This document shows, piece by piece, positions 24,840-33,251 of a stretch of 64,000 nucleotides of DNA (the stretch's first letter is position 1; each line of letters begins with the position of its first letter). Source of the DNA: Paractinoplanes pyxinae. Its GTDB lineage: Bacteria; Actinomycetota; Actinomycetes; Mycobacteriales; Micromonosporaceae. Below the pieces are notes generated by a model. That model did no database searches. It saw only the letters and a list, made by a program, of their open reading frames with translations, and had not been told where the DNA came from. Made by a program: the position numbers and the translations under genes. The stretch is from NCBI RefSeq assembly GCF_026626335.1, contig NZ_JAPNTZ010000013.1, positions 124,001 to 188,000 of the forward strand, given 5' to 3'.

Positions 24840-24952
24840 GCCGCACCCTTCCACCGCACATGGGCAGACCGCTCCACCCTCACCCACCCCACGAACGCCG
24901 CACTCCAGATCCGACACAACGGCGCGAGAAAGTTCGACAGCGCGCGTGGCGC

Positions 24953-25378
24953 TCAGTCGATGAATGGTGCGGCTTCGAACAGTGTCACATGGTGCAGGAC
25001 TGGGACGTCGGGAGCGAAAAGAGGTTCGGGGAGCTGATCCAGCGGGAACCAGCCGAGCTCCGTGGCTTCGCCGTCCGGGGATCCGGTGCGGCTCAGTGGC
25101 GAACCGAGGAAGACGACACCGACGCAATGGACCACCCGACCGTCCGGATAGCGGTGCACCTGTGTCGACGGGTCGCTGTAAATGCCCAGGAGCCCGTGCA
25201 GGTCGACGTCCCAGCCGGTCTCCTCCCGGCATTCACGCTTAGCCGCGTGCTCCCAGGTCTCACCGACCTCCACTCCGCCGCCTGGCAGCCCCCACGTGCC
25301 TTCACCGTTGCGGCGCATCAGAAGCACACGGCCTTGCTCATCCTGGACGACGACGCCGCAACACGGTCGCAGCTCCAC
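24953..25378 (-). CDS. Nudix hydrolase
   Basis: This 141-residue Nudix protein has the box GGGVEVGETWEHAAKREC followed by REETGW, matching G-x5-E-x7-R-E-x2-E-E-x-G with all metal ligands. It would hydrolyse a nucleoside diphosphate linked to another group; substrate is unknown. GGAAGG seven bases upstream favours the GTG at 25378; ATG 25405 is an in-frame alternative adding nine residues. It lies just beyond the tmRNA terminator on the same strand. Confidence 0.9.
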   Translation of the reverse strand: MELRPCCGVVVQDEQGRVLLMRRNGEGTWGLPGGGVEVGETWEHAAKRECREETGWDVDLHGLLGIYSDPSTQVHRYPDGRVVHCVGVVFLGSPLSRTGSPDGEATELGWFPLDQLPEPLFAPDVPVLHHVTLFEAAPFID

Positions 25379-25470
25379 GTGGCCACCTTCCTTCGAGCTG
25401 TCCATCGCTGACCAAGGCGAAGCGAAGACAACAGACTGCGATGAACGTGCCGTGACAGGGAAACCGAAAC

Positions 25471-25505
25471 GGCCCCCGGCTCGCGAAAAGCGCGAGCCGG
25501 GGGCC
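25471..25505 (-). terminator. ssrA: Intrinsic terminator of tmRNA
   Basis: A perfect 15-bp GC-rich stem (GGCCCCCGGCTCGCG and its complement) has a 5-base loop and lies just downstream of the tmRNA 3' end. It is followed on the minus strand by GTTTCGGTTTCC. Confidence 0.85.
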
Positions 25506-25514
25506 GCCATGCAG

Positions 25515-25887
25515 TGGAGGTGCCGGGAATCGAACCCGGGTCCTTCGTCGCTTCGTCAGGGCTTCTCCGAGCGCAGCTCACTGTGCCTCTACTTGGCCCC
25601 CGAAATCATGTGAGCGAGTTTCGGTGACGGGCCCAGTCGCTGATTAGTCTCGCCGCAAGGTCCCCGCGACCGGGACCTGTTGGCCAACCTCCTAGCTGAT
25701 GCCGGAAATCCGGGACGGAGGTGCTCCCGGTCCGACAGACTCACTACTCGCCTCAGGCGGCGAGAGCGAAGTCAGCGCGATTGTTATCGGCGCTTATAAT
25801 TTTCCGACGACCGATTCTCGAGACGACGTCGGCTTCCTCGGCTCGCTTCCCCTGTCTCCACATTCGAAGTCGAAACCAGTCACCCCC
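25515..25887 (-). ncRNA. ssrA: Transfer-messenger RNA (tmRNA)
   Basis: The 373-nt tmRNA rescues stalled ribosomes with SmpB. The 5' end GGGGGTGACTGG pairs with the 3' end CACCTCC(A) as an alanine tRNA-like acceptor stem, with a T arm GGTTCGATTCC. The message part at 25791-25753 encodes the tag ADNNRADFALAA followed by TGA; the LAA end is the usual protease signal. CCA is not encoded. smpB lies 750 bp upstream on the same strand. Confidence 0.96.
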
Positions 25888-25923
25888 TGGACAAAAACCA
25901 CTGCTCGGTACAGCTGTGCAATC

Positions 25924-26574
25924 CTACCTGATCCGGCACGTGCCGCCCACCGCATTGCAGCCCGCCGGCCGGGCGTCGCCCCGGCCGTCTTTCGAGGTCT
26001 GGTAGCCGAAGTTCGCGCTGTCACCCGGCTTCAGCGTGCCGCCGGTGAAAACGATGCTGTCGCCGTCCTGATTCCCGGTGGCGTTCCAGACCCCGCGCAG
26101 CCGCAGGTCGCGCAGGTCGGCGTGGTTGACGGTCACCTTCCAGCGCACCGGCCGGTCGCCCTCGTTGGTCACCTTGGCCATCGCCACGTAGCCGGATTCC
26201 CAGCTCGCCGTCACCGCCAGCGTCGCTTCGACTTCGTCTTGCGGCGCGGGCGTGGTCGGTCTGGGCGTGGGCTTGCGCGTTTCCTCCGGTACGGCGGTGG
26301 TGGTGCGCGCCTTCGTCGGGCGCTGCGCCGGGGTGGGCGGCTTGGACGCCGTACGGGAAACGGAGGGTTTGACCTTGGCACTGGGAACGGGGGACGGTGG
26401 GTCGATCGTCACGCGCGCCACGGACGGCAGCACCACCGTGGGCGGCTTCGACGCCTCGGCCGGCCCGACCGCCCGCACCGCGATCCAGACGACCAGCAGG
26501 ACCAGAATCGCCACCGCGAAACTCAGGATGAACCGGGCTGTTCCGAACACGCGCACGGAGTGCTTGGCAGCCAC
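25924..26574 (-). CDS. Membrane-anchored protein with C-terminal CBM2-like domain
   Basis: This 216-residue protein has an N-terminal membrane helix (about residues 12-35), a long Pro/Thr/Lys-rich linker (about 45-118) and a C-terminal domain of about 95 residues. The domain resembles a family 2 carbohydrate-binding module: VTASWESGYVAMAKVTN at the start and GVWNAT, then TLKPGDSANFGY near the end, with a cysteine pair. It would be displayed outside the membrane and may bind polysaccharide. GGAGGG supports GTG 26574 rather than 26592. It lies between smpB and ssrA. Confidence 0.8.
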   Translation of the reverse strand: MAAKHSVRVFGTARFILSFAVAILVLLVVWIAVRAVGPAEASKPPTVVLPSVARVTIDPPSPVPSAKVKPSVSRTASKPPTPAQRPTKARTTTAVPEETRKPTPRPTTPAPQDEVEATLAVTASWESGYVAMAKVTNEGDRPVRWKVTVNHADLRDLRLRGVWNATGNQDGDSIVFTGGTLKPGDSANFGYQTSKDGRGDARPAGCNAVGGTCRIR

Positions 26575-26639
26575 CCTGCGACCCTCCCCCACGACCGGCG
26601 CCGGCGATGATCAAAAGTGCCGGCGGGGAAGGGTACCTG

Positions 26640-27116
26640 CTACGACATGCCTTTGGCACGCCTGCCCATCGCGCGATCGATCTCTTTCTTGGCGTCCCGG
26701 CTGGCCATGTCCTGCCGCTTGTCGTAGCTCTTCTTGCCCCGGGCCAGAGCGATTTCGACCTTGGCGTACCCGTTCTGGAAGTAGACCTGCAGCGGCACCA
26801 GGGTGACACCGTCGTCGCGCAGCTTGTTGCGCATCTTCAGAATCTCGTCGTGGCGCAGGAGCAGCTTGCGGACCCGCCGCGGCTCGTGGTTGGTCCAGGT
26901 GCCCTGGGTGTATTCCGGGATGTGCATCCCGTGCAGGAAGATCTCGCCGTCGTTCTCGTGGCCGAACGCGTCGGTCAGCGAGGCCCGCCCGGCCCGCAGC
27001 GACTTGACCTCAGTACCGGTGAGCACCATGCCCGCTTCGTACGTGTCGGTGATCGCGTAGTCGTGGAGGGCCTTGCGATTCGAGGCGACGACCTTGCGAC
27101 CTTGTTCGCGTGGCAT
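26640..27116 (-). CDS. smpB: SsrA-binding protein SmpB
   Basis: SmpB binds tmRNA and fits it into the ribosomal A site. The 158-residue sequence has the family blocks NRKALHDYAI, GMVLTGTEVKSLR and FLHGMHIPEY. RKLLLRHDEI and the Lys/Arg-rich C-terminal tail that reads the mRNA channel (KKSYDKRQDMASRDAKKEID, then RAMGRRAKG) also match. It starts at ATG 27116. It lies downstream of ftsX and a peptidase gene and upstream of tmRNA, a common actinobacterial layout. Confidence 0.97.
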   Translation of the reverse strand: MPREQGRKVVASNRKALHDYAITDTYEAGMVLTGTEVKSLRAGRASLTDAFGHENDGEIFLHGMHIPEYTQGTWTNHEPRRVRKLLLRHDEILKMRNKLRDDGVTLVPLQVYFQNGYAKVEIALARGKKSYDKRQDMASRDAKKEIDRAMGRRAKGMS

Positions 27117-27169
27117 GCCGCCGAACCCCCTGTGGATGAGTGATGGAACTTCACAATGCTACTGAAGTC

Positions 27170-28420
27170 TCAACACAGACAGGGCGGCAGATAGTTCACC
27201 GGGTCGCGCGGCTCCCCGTCGAAGCGGGTCTCGAAGTGCAGGTGGTTGCCGGTCGAGGCGCCGGTCGTGCCGACCCGGCCGATCACTTCGCCCCGGCGTA
27301 CGTACTCGCCGACGTGCACGAGGATCGCCGACTGATGCCCGTAGCAGGTCTGCAGACCGACGCCGTTTATCCGGCCGTGGCTGATGCAGGTGTAGTTGCC
27401 GTAGCCGCCGGCCCATCCGGCCCGGATCACCCGCCCGAACGCGGCGGCCCGGATGGGACTGCCCCCGCCGGCCGCGATGTCCATGCCGGCGTGCAGCTGC
27501 CAGACGCGGTAGTACGGGTCGTAGCGCTCGCCGAAATCGCTGGACTTCCACCCGGTGACCGGCATGAGGAGCCGGCCGCCGCCGTACTTCACGTCCCCGG
27601 ACTTGAGCGAGTAGCCGCGCAGGGCGGCCTCGATCCGCGCCTCTTCGGCCTTGGCTGCCTCGTAGCGGGCAAGGACGACTGACCGCTGGGCGTTGGCCAC
27701 TTTGAGCGCGGCGAAACGGGTCTGGGTGAGCTTTTGGAGCGCCAGCCGGGCTCGTTCGGCCGCGGCCTGGGCCGATCGCGCGGCGGTGAGCCGGTCGCGG
27801 GCCTCGGTCTCGGCCTGTTCGGCGGCGCGTTTGGCCAGGCCGGCCCGGTCTTGTTCCGTACGGGCCTGGCGCCGCGCCACGAGCAGGGTGTCCACGTCCT
27901 GCTGCTGGCTGTGCATGATCTGCTCGACGATGCCGAGCCGATCCATCATGTCGGCCGGCCCGCTGGCGTCGACGAGCACGTTGAGCCGGGCGAAATTGCT
28001 GCCCATGTAGCTGGCCGTGGCGATCTCGTCGACCCGCTCGCGGGCGTCGTCGACGCGCACCTGAGCCTGGTCGAAGCGGGCGGCGACCTGGTCGTAGGCG
28101 GCCCGGGCGGTGGTGGCCCGGCGGCTCGCGGACTTGGCCGCGGCGAGGGCGGCGGCGACGGCGCCGCGGGAGGTGGCCACCTTTTTCTGGGCGGCGGGCA
28201 TCGCGGCGGTCGCGGCCTCGAGGCGGCGGGCGGCGGCGCGGGCCAGGTCGGTGGCGTGTTCCAGGACAGCCTCGGCGCGCTGCACGGCCTGGCCGGCGCG
28301 GTCGGAGTCATTGCCCGGATCGGCCTGGGCGGGGTGCGGTGCGATCAGCAGCAGACCCGCGAGAAACGCTGTAAGCGCATATTTCCGGCGATGTCGACGT
28401 TTGGGGCACACGAAGAGCAC
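27170..28420 (-). CDS. Secreted coiled-coil M23 peptidase, probable FtsEX-dependent hydrolase
   Basis: This 416-residue envelope protein has a signal peptide (residues 8-33, ending HPAQA-DPG) and two long Ala/Arg/Glu-rich coiled coils (about 40-130 and 165-250). A C-terminal LytM/M23 metallopeptidase domain follows. The domain keeps zinc ligands: HAGMDIAAGGGSPIRAA (H and D) and TGNHLHFETR (HxH). The coiled-coil plus M23 layout and location after ftsEX match EnvC/RipC-type hydrolases that FtsEX activates during septation. A terminator-like hairpin separates it from ftsX. Start is GTG 28420 or GTG 28411. Confidence 0.92.
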   Translation of the reverse strand: MLFVCPKRRHRRKYALTAFLAGLLLIAPHPAQADPGNDSDRAGQAVQRAEAVLEHATDLARAAARRLEAATAAMPAAQKKVATSRGAVAAALAAAKSASRRATTARAAYDQVAARFDQAQVRVDDARERVDEIATASYMGSNFARLNVLVDASGPADMMDRLGIVEQIMHSQQQDVDTLLVARRQARTEQDRAGLAKRAAEQAETEARDRLTAARSAQAAAERARLALQKLTQTRFAALKVANAQRSVVLARYEAAKAEEARIEAALRGYSLKSGDVKYGGGRLLMPVTGWKSSDFGERYDPYYRVWQLHAGMDIAAGGGSPIRAAAFGRVIRAGWAGGYGNYTCISHGRINGVGLQTCYGHQSAILVHVGEYVRRGEVIGRVGTTGASTGNHLHFETRFDGEPRDPVNYLPPCLC

Positions 28421-28421
28421 C

Positions 28422-28445
28422 GTAACCCCAGCTTCGGGGTCTTAC
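28422..28445 (-). promoter_or_regulatory. Hairpin between Shine-Dalgarno and start codon of the M23 gene
   Basis: On the minus strand GGAGG (28445-28449) lies over 20 bases from the GTG start. The bases between can fold as GTAA-(G)-ACCCC, loop GAAGCT, GGGGT-TAC, which would bring the ribosome-binding site close to the start codons at 28420 and 28411. Confidence 0.4.
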
Positions 28446-28458
28446 CTCCTAAAACGCC

Positions 28459-28496
28459 CAACGGCTGCGTCCCTGGATCAGGGAGCGCAGCCGTTG
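28459..28496 (-). terminator. Terminator after ftsX
   Basis: This 17-bp stem (CAACGGCTGCG and CCCTG arms, one bulged base) has a three-base loop and is followed on the minus strand by GGCGTTTTAGG. It sits 21 bp past the ftsX stop, so most ftsEX transcripts should end before the M23 gene. Confidence 0.75.
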
Positions 28497-28517
28497 TGTG
28501 AGTCAGCGTCGAGAGGG

Positions 28518-29393
28518 TCAGACCTTCAGGTAGAAGCGGAGCGTGATCCACGCCGTGGCCGCGCTGACCAGGGCGCCGACGCCGGCCAGCAGCGGCAGCA
28601 TGAGCCACACGTTGCCGTTGTCGATCGGCGTCAGGATGTTCGTGAGCGCCTGCAGCTTCGTGTCCAGGAGCACGACCTTGCTCACGAACAGGAAGATGAA
28701 GCCCAGGACGGCGCCGATGATGCCGGCCACCACCGCCTCGAGCACGAACGGGGCCTGGATGAACCAGTTCGACGCGCCCACCAGCTTCATCACCGCGACC
28801 TCGCGGCGCTTGCTGTAGGCGGCGACCTGGATGGTGTTTCCGACGAGGAGCAGCGCGGCCAACGCCATCACCCCCGCGACCACAAGCGCCCCCACCTGGA
28901 TGGCGTTGAAGATGTTGAACACCTTGTCGAGCAGCGCGCGCTGGTCGATGATGTCCTGAATGCCCTGCATCCCGGTCATCTGGTCGGTGAACGTCTTGTA
29001 GGTCTCCGGGTCCTTCAGCTTGACCCGGAAAGACTCCGGCAGGCTGTTCGGGCCGACCGACTTGACGAACTCTGGCGAGTCTTTCCAGAGCTGCTGGAAG
29101 CGCTCGAGGGCCTCTTCACGGGTCTCGTAGGTCTTGTTGGCGACCAGAGGGTTGGCCGAGATGGCGGAGTCGATCGCCGAGCGCTGGGCGTCGGTGACGT
29201 CCGAGCGCAGGAAGATCGAGACCTCGATCTCGCCGTAGTAGAAGTTCTTCATCTGGTCGACCTGCATGTAGAGCAGCACACTCGCGCCCAGCATGGTCAG
29301 CGAGACCGCCATGGTGATGATCATGGCGACCGTCATGGTGACGTTCCGCCACAGGCCCACCAGGACCTCGTTGAGGACGTACTTCAAGCGCAT
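28518..29393 (-). CDS. ftsX: Cell division protein FtsX
   Basis: FtsX is the membrane subunit of the FtsEX complex that links division to peptidoglycan hydrolysis. The 291-residue protein has a membrane helix near residues 20-42. A large extracellular loop (about 45-165) includes VSIFLRSDVTDAQ and KDSPEFVKSVGPNSLPES. Three further helices (about 170-195, 215-240, 262-285) complete the FtsX fold. The extracellular loop is where partner hydrolases bind. It starts 59 bp after ftsE. Confidence 0.96.
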   Translation of the reverse strand: MRLKYVLNEVLVGLWRNVTMTVAMIITMAVSLTMLGASVLLYMQVDQMKNFYYGEIEVSIFLRSDVTDAQRSAIDSAISANPLVANKTYETREEALERFQQLWKDSPEFVKSVGPNSLPESFRVKLKDPETYKTFTDQMTGMQGIQDIIDQRALLDKVFNIFNAIQVGALVVAGVMALAALLLVGNTIQVAAYSKRREVAVMKLVGASNWFIQAPFVLEAVVAGIIGAVLGFIFLFVSKVVLLDTKLQALTNILTPIDNGNVWLMLPLLAGVGALVSAATAWITLRFYLKV

Positions 29394-29452
29394 CGGGGGG
29401 TTCCTTCCGGGACTCCGCGCATTACTTCTTCAGTGGGGGAAACGGGCGGAGC

Positions 29453-30133
29453 TCAGCCGTAGACGCCGCGAGCCTGGTCGCGGACGATCCGGCCGCTTTC
29501 GATCTCGATGACCCGGCGGCGCATCTGGTTGACGATGTTGCTGTCGTGGGTGACCATCACGACCGTCGTGCCGGTCCGGTTGATCCGGTCCAGCAGTCGC
29601 ATGATCTCGATGGAGGTGTCGGGGTCGAGGTTTCCCGTGGGCTCGTCGGCCAGCAGGATGAGCGGGCGGTTCACGAACGCCCGGGCGACCGCGACACGCT
29701 GCTGCTCACCACCGGAGAGCTCATGGGGGTAGCGGTGTTCCTTGCCGCCGAGGCCGACCAGCTCGAGAACCTCGGGCACGACCCGCCGGGACACGGCCTT
29801 GGTCTTGCCGATGACCTCCAGGGCGAAGGCCACGTTCTCGTACGCGGTGCGGTTGGGCAGCAGTCGGAAATCCTGGAACACGCAGCCGATGGAGCGACGG
29901 AAGTGGGGGATCTTCCACGACCGGATCGAGGTCACGTCCTTGGCGTTCACCATGACCTTGCCCTGGGTCGGGGAGACCTCGTGCAGCAGAAGCTTGATGA
30001 TCGTGGACTTGCCGGAACCGGAGGGGCCGATGAAGAAGACGAACTCACCCTTCTCGATACCGACGCTGACATCGTCCAGCGACGGCCGAGACGCCTTGGG
30101 GTACGTCTTCGTCACGTTCTCGAGCTGAATCAC
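29453..30133 (-). CDS. ftsE: Cell division ATP-binding protein FtsE
   Basis: FtsE is the cytoplasmic ATPase of FtsEX. The 226-residue ABC protein has Walker A GPSGSGKS, Q-loop CVFQDFRLLP, signature LSGGEQQRVAVARA, Walker B LILLADEPTGNLD and H-loop VVMVTHD. The start is GTG 30133, since upstream codons are not conserved. TAGACT ends 8 bases before this GTG with TTGGCG 16 bases further up, and no Shine-Dalgarno sequence, so the mRNA is probably leaderless. Confidence 0.96.
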   Translation of the reverse strand: MIQLENVTKTYPKASRPSLDDVSVGIEKGEFVFFIGPSGSGKSTIIKLLLHEVSPTQGKVMVNAKDVTSIRSWKIPHFRRSIGCVFQDFRLLPNRTAYENVAFALEVIGKTKAVSRRVVPEVLELVGLGGKEHRYPHELSGGEQQRVAVARAFVNRPLILLADEPTGNLDPDTSIEIMRLLDRINRTGTTVVMVTHDSNIVNQMRRRVIEIESGRIVRDQARGVYG

Positions 30134-30141
30134 GGGAAGGC

Positions 30142-30169
30142 AGTCTACGCGGTGTAACGAAATCGCCAA
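30142..30169 (-). promoter_or_regulatory. Leaderless promoter of ftsEX
   Basis: TTGGCG (30164-30169), 16-base spacer and TAGACT (30142-30147) sit 8 bases upstream of the ftsE GTG. This spacing puts transcription start at or next to the initiation codon. Confidence 0.65.
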
Positions 30170-30225
30170 GCCCGCCGGGTCGCTCATTCCGCACCAGCGG
30201 TGAAGAAAGCCTCGGCCGTACGGGT

Positions 30226-30251
30226 GGCGCCTGACCGAACGTTCAGGCGCC
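30226..30251 (-). terminator. Possible prfB terminator hairpin
   Basis: The stem GGCGCCTGA/TCAGGCGCC (9 bp) has an 8-base loop and lies 37 bp past the prfB stop. No strong T-tract follows, so termination efficiency is uncertain. The stretch to ftsE otherwise holds the ftsE promoter. Confidence 0.45.
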
Positions 30252-30287
30252 GTCGCCGTCCGTGCCGAACCGGTCGCGGCGCGCGGA

Positions 30288-31400
30288 TCAGCTCGCCTTC
30301 TCGGTCTGCTTGCGCCAGCGGATGCCGGCCTCGATGAACTCGTCGATCTCGCCGTCGAAGACCGAGCTCGGGTTGCCCGTCTCCTGCTCAGTGCGCAGAT
30401 CCTTGACCATTTGATAGGGGTGCAGGACGTACGAGCGCATCTGGTCGCCCCAGGAACCGGTGGTGTCCTGCTTGAGGCCGGCGAGCTTCGCCTCCTCCTC
30501 CTGGCGCTTGCGCTCGAGCAGCCGCGCCTGGAGCACGCGCATGGCCGAGGCCTTGTTCTGCAGCTGTGATTTTTCGTTCTGACACGTCACGACGATGCCG
30601 GTCGGAATGTGCGTGAGGCGCACAGCGGAGTCGGTGGTGTTAACGCTCTGTCCACCCGGACCCGACGAACGGTAGACGTCGACGCGCAGCTCGTTCTCGG
30701 GGATCTCGATGTGGTCGGTCTGCTCGACCACCGGCATCACCTCGACGCTGGCGAAGCTGGTCTGCCGGCGGCCCTGGTTGTCGAACGGGCTGATGCGCAC
30801 CAGGCGGTGGGTGCCCGACTCGACGCTGAGCGTGCCGAAGGCGTACGGGACCTTGACGGCGAAGGTGGCCGACTTGAGCCCCGCCTCTTCGGCGTAGGAG
30901 GTGTCGTAGACCTCGGTGGGATAACCGTGCCGCTCGGCCCAGCGCAGATACATGCGCATGAGCGTCTCGGCGAAGTCGGCGGCGTCGACACCACCGGCGC
31001 CGGCCCGGATCGCGACCACCGCCTCACGGGCGTCGTACTCGCCGGAGAGAAGGGTGCGGACCTCCATCTCCTCGACCGCCTTGGACAGGGCGACGAGTTC
31101 GTCGCCGACCTCGCCGATCGAGGCCTGGTCGCCCTCGGCCTCGGCCATCTCGAGCAGGAGGCCGGCGTCGTCGAGCCGGGAGCGCAGTCGCTCGATGCGG
31201 TCGATGTCACCGGAGATGTAGGAGAGGCGGCTGTTGACCTCTTGGGCGCGGGCCTGGTCGTCCCACAGATCGGGCGCGGAGGCCTGCTCCTCGAGGTCGG
31301 CCTTGTCCCGGCGGAGCTTGTCGACGTCCAGGACGTTCTCGATATTGCGCAGGGTGGCGTCGAGGGCCTTGAGTTGCTCGGGATAGTCGGCAGCGGTCAC
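30288..31400 (-). CDS. prfB: Peptide chain release factor 2
   Basis: RF2 terminates translation at UGA and UAA. The 370-residue protein has the stop-codon-reading tripeptide SPF (in VRISPFDNQG) and the universal GGQ motif (SSGPGGQSVNTTDSAV) for peptidyl-tRNA hydrolysis. The frame is continuous, so the autoregulatory +1 frameshift seen in many bacteria is absent. I favour GTG 31400: TAGTCT lies 8 bases before it, as in ftsE, with no ribosome-binding site, so a leaderless mRNA is likely. TTG 31409 is in frame. Confidence 0.96.
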   Translation of the reverse strand: MTAADYPEQLKALDATLRNIENVLDVDKLRRDKADLEEQASAPDLWDDQARAQEVNSRLSYISGDIDRIERLRSRLDDAGLLLEMAEAEGDQASIGEVGDELVALSKAVEEMEVRTLLSGEYDAREAVVAIRAGAGGVDAADFAETLMRMYLRWAERHGYPTEVYDTSYAEEAGLKSATFAVKVPYAFGTLSVESGTHRLVRISPFDNQGRRQTSFASVEVMPVVEQTDHIEIPENELRVDVYRSSGPGGQSVNTTDSAVRLTHIPTGIVVTCQNEKSQLQNKASAMRVLQARLLERKRQEEEAKLAGLKQDTTGSWGDQMRSYVLHPYQMVKDLRTEQETGNPSSVFDGEIDEFIEAGIRWRKQTEKAS

Positions 31401-31454
31401 GACAGTCAAGACTACGCCGCCCCGGCCGGGCCGGGCCGGGGCGGGCGCACGTCG

Positions 31455-31970
31455 TCAGGCCGTCGGGGCGACCTTGAGCCAGCTCAGAGCGGCCTTGTGA
31501 TAGGCGACGGCGAACTCGAGGGCCGCGGCGCCGTACTGGTCGCCCGCCTTCTTCGCCTCCTTCGCCTGCTCCTTGGCCATCGCCATGGCCTCGGAGTGGT
31601 ACTCGCTGGCACCGGTGTAGAGGGTTTGCAGCTGATTGCCGCTGTGCTGGTCACCGAAGGCGACCCGCAGCGCGACCGGGTTGCGCAAGGCGTCCCGGCC
31701 CGGGGCCTCGGCAAGCCACCGGCTGAAGGCTCGCTTGCCGGCGGCGGTGATGGCGTAGGGCTGGCTGGATCTCGGGCCGGGTTTGCCGAGACGGACGTAG
31801 CCCATTTCGGCGAGAACCGGCAATTCGCGGTAGACCTGGCTCCGCGTCATCGACCAGTATGGCCCGAGGCGGCGTTCGGCAGCCGCCATAAGCTGACCGC
31901 CGGTCATCGGCCCCTCGTGTAGCAGGCCGAGCAGTGCGGCAGCCGTGGGATTGATTTGAGAGTCGGGCAT
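31455..31970 (-). CDS. PadR-family transcriptional regulator
   Basis: This 171-residue PadR regulator has an N-terminal winged helix (AAALLGLLHEGPMTGGQLM, then RSQVYRELPVLAEMGYVRL and a YAITAAGKRAF wing). A C-terminal helical domain of the Vir (AphA-like) type carries the dimerisation helices. Effector and target are unknown; no efflux gene is adjacent. The ATG at 31970 has AAGG too close to act as a normal ribosome-binding site. Confidence 0.9.
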   Translation of the reverse strand: MPDSQINPTAAALLGLLHEGPMTGGQLMAAAERRLGPYWSMTRSQVYRELPVLAEMGYVRLGKPGPRSSQPYAITAAGKRAFSRWLAEAPGRDALRNPVALRVAFGDQHSGNQLQTLYTGASEYHSEAMAMAKEQAKEAKKAGDQYGAAALEFAVAYHKAALSWLKVAPTA

Positions 31971-32303
31971 GCCTTCTAAGCTGCCACTTTGTCGCGCTGA
32001 CGTCCAGGATTTCGCCCGATCCGTCCAGTTTGCGTCTCCACAAGCGACTGTCCCGCACAGACTGTCCGACCACGAGGGTCGCGACGGCGCGTTCTGCCGG
32101 AAAACTGCGCGCTGAGCAGCTAAAATGGCCCTAGCCAAACGGTCAGACGGCGATGCCGGGCATCAACCCCCCGAAAACCGGACAGAGCCACCGACGGAAA
32201 CGCCGCCGTTCCCCTTAATTCCGACAATCGACTCCGTTTCGCCGCGCCGAGGCCCGGCGGACGGGCGTCCGGCCTCACGGGAACGCCGCGTACCCTGAGC
32301 TCC
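31971..32303. other. Intergenic region between PadR and a membrane protein gene
   Basis: This divergent upstream region carries no gene I can support. TACCCT at 32291-32296, 7 bases before the ATG at 32304, is a likely -10 element for a leaderless transcript of the membrane protein. No long palindrome for PadR is obvious. Confidence 0.5.
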
Positions 32304-33251
32304 ATGACAGAGCAGGAGGTCGCACCGGCCCCACAACCGGCCGCTGCCGCCCCGTCGAACGGTCTCGTGCTGGCCGGCGTCACGCTTGTCTGGATGGCCG
32401 CCATGCTGTGGTCGGCCCGCGCCACCATCACCGGCCGGGTCGAGGTCGAGATGGAGGTCACCTCCACCGCCTACGCGTTGCCCGGCGCCATCTCGTCCAG
32501 CTTGGTCACCGGGTCCACGGTGGCGCTCGCGGTGCTGGCCCTGCTGAGCCGCCGGCGCGAGTTCGGGGCGAGCACCCGCTTCGCGATCGCCACCGGCAGC
32601 GGTCTGCTCGTCGGCGTGCTGGGCGCTCTGGTCATCGTCACCATCAACACCGAGGGCTGGCTGTACGCGGTGGTCGGCGGCACGGTCGCGGCCGCGGCCA
32701 CCATCGGCGGCGCGCTGGCCGGCTTCCGCATCCCGCGCGTGACCACCGCCGTCGGCTGGGCGTCGGTGGCGGTCTTCCTGGTCGGCCTGGTGCTCAATCT
32801 GTTCCAGGGCCCGCTGCTCGACGCGTTCAGCTCGGACCAGGCGCAGTCCCGGGCCGACGCGTCCCAGTGGCTCTCGTACGGCCAGGGATTCCTCAGTGGC
32901 CTCGCGGCCGGTCTGGTCGCCTATCTCGTGCTGCGCCGCGCCCGCCGCCGTTCCGGCGGCCTCGACATCCCGTGGCCGCTGTACGGTCTGGCCGGCGCCG
33001 GCGCGGGCCTGCTGCTCGTGATTGCGGAAATTCTGGCCCGTACGGCGGGCAGCCGCGTGCTCGACCTGGCCGGCAAGGTGAGCGAGCTGGAACTGGTGGT
33101 GCAGCAGATGCTGAGCGGCGCCCGCCTCAACAGCGCGCTGATCGTCCTGTTCGTCGGCGCGCTCACGGCCACGATCGCCGTGGGGCGCACGATCACGCCG
33201 GCCGAAGAGGAAGAAGAAGAGGAGGAGACGCCCGCTCCGAAGGCGAGCTAG
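32304..33251 (+). CDS. Polytopic membrane protein of unknown function
   Basis: This 315-residue protein has a short Pro/Ala-rich N terminus and about seven membrane segments (near residues 20-40, 58-78, 92-112, 117-137, 147-167, 193-211, 225-246, plus a late one near 280-298). The C-terminal tail is strongly acidic (EEEEEEEETPAPKAS). It shows no transporter or enzyme motif. A leaderless start is likely. The stop shares CTAG with the convergent gene. Confidence 0.75.
   Translation: MTEQEVAPAPQPAAAAPSNGLVLAGVTLVWMAAMLWSARATITGRVEVEMEVTSTAYALPGAISSSLVTGSTVALAVLALLSRRREFGASTRFAIATGSGLLVGVLGALVIVTINTEGWLYAVVGGTVAAAATIGGALAGFRIPRVTTAVGWASVAVFLVGLVLNLFQGPLLDAFSSDQAQSRADASQWLSYGQGFLSGLAAGLVAYLVLRRARRRSGGLDIPWPLYGLAGAGAGLLLVIAEILARTAGSRVLDLAGKVSELELVVQQMLSGARLNSALIVLFVGALTATIAVGRTITPAEEEEEEEETPAPKAS

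Noticed and set aside
30288..31400. Programmed frameshift in prfB
   Set aside because: The reading frame is continuous from the start codon and lacks an early in-frame UGA.
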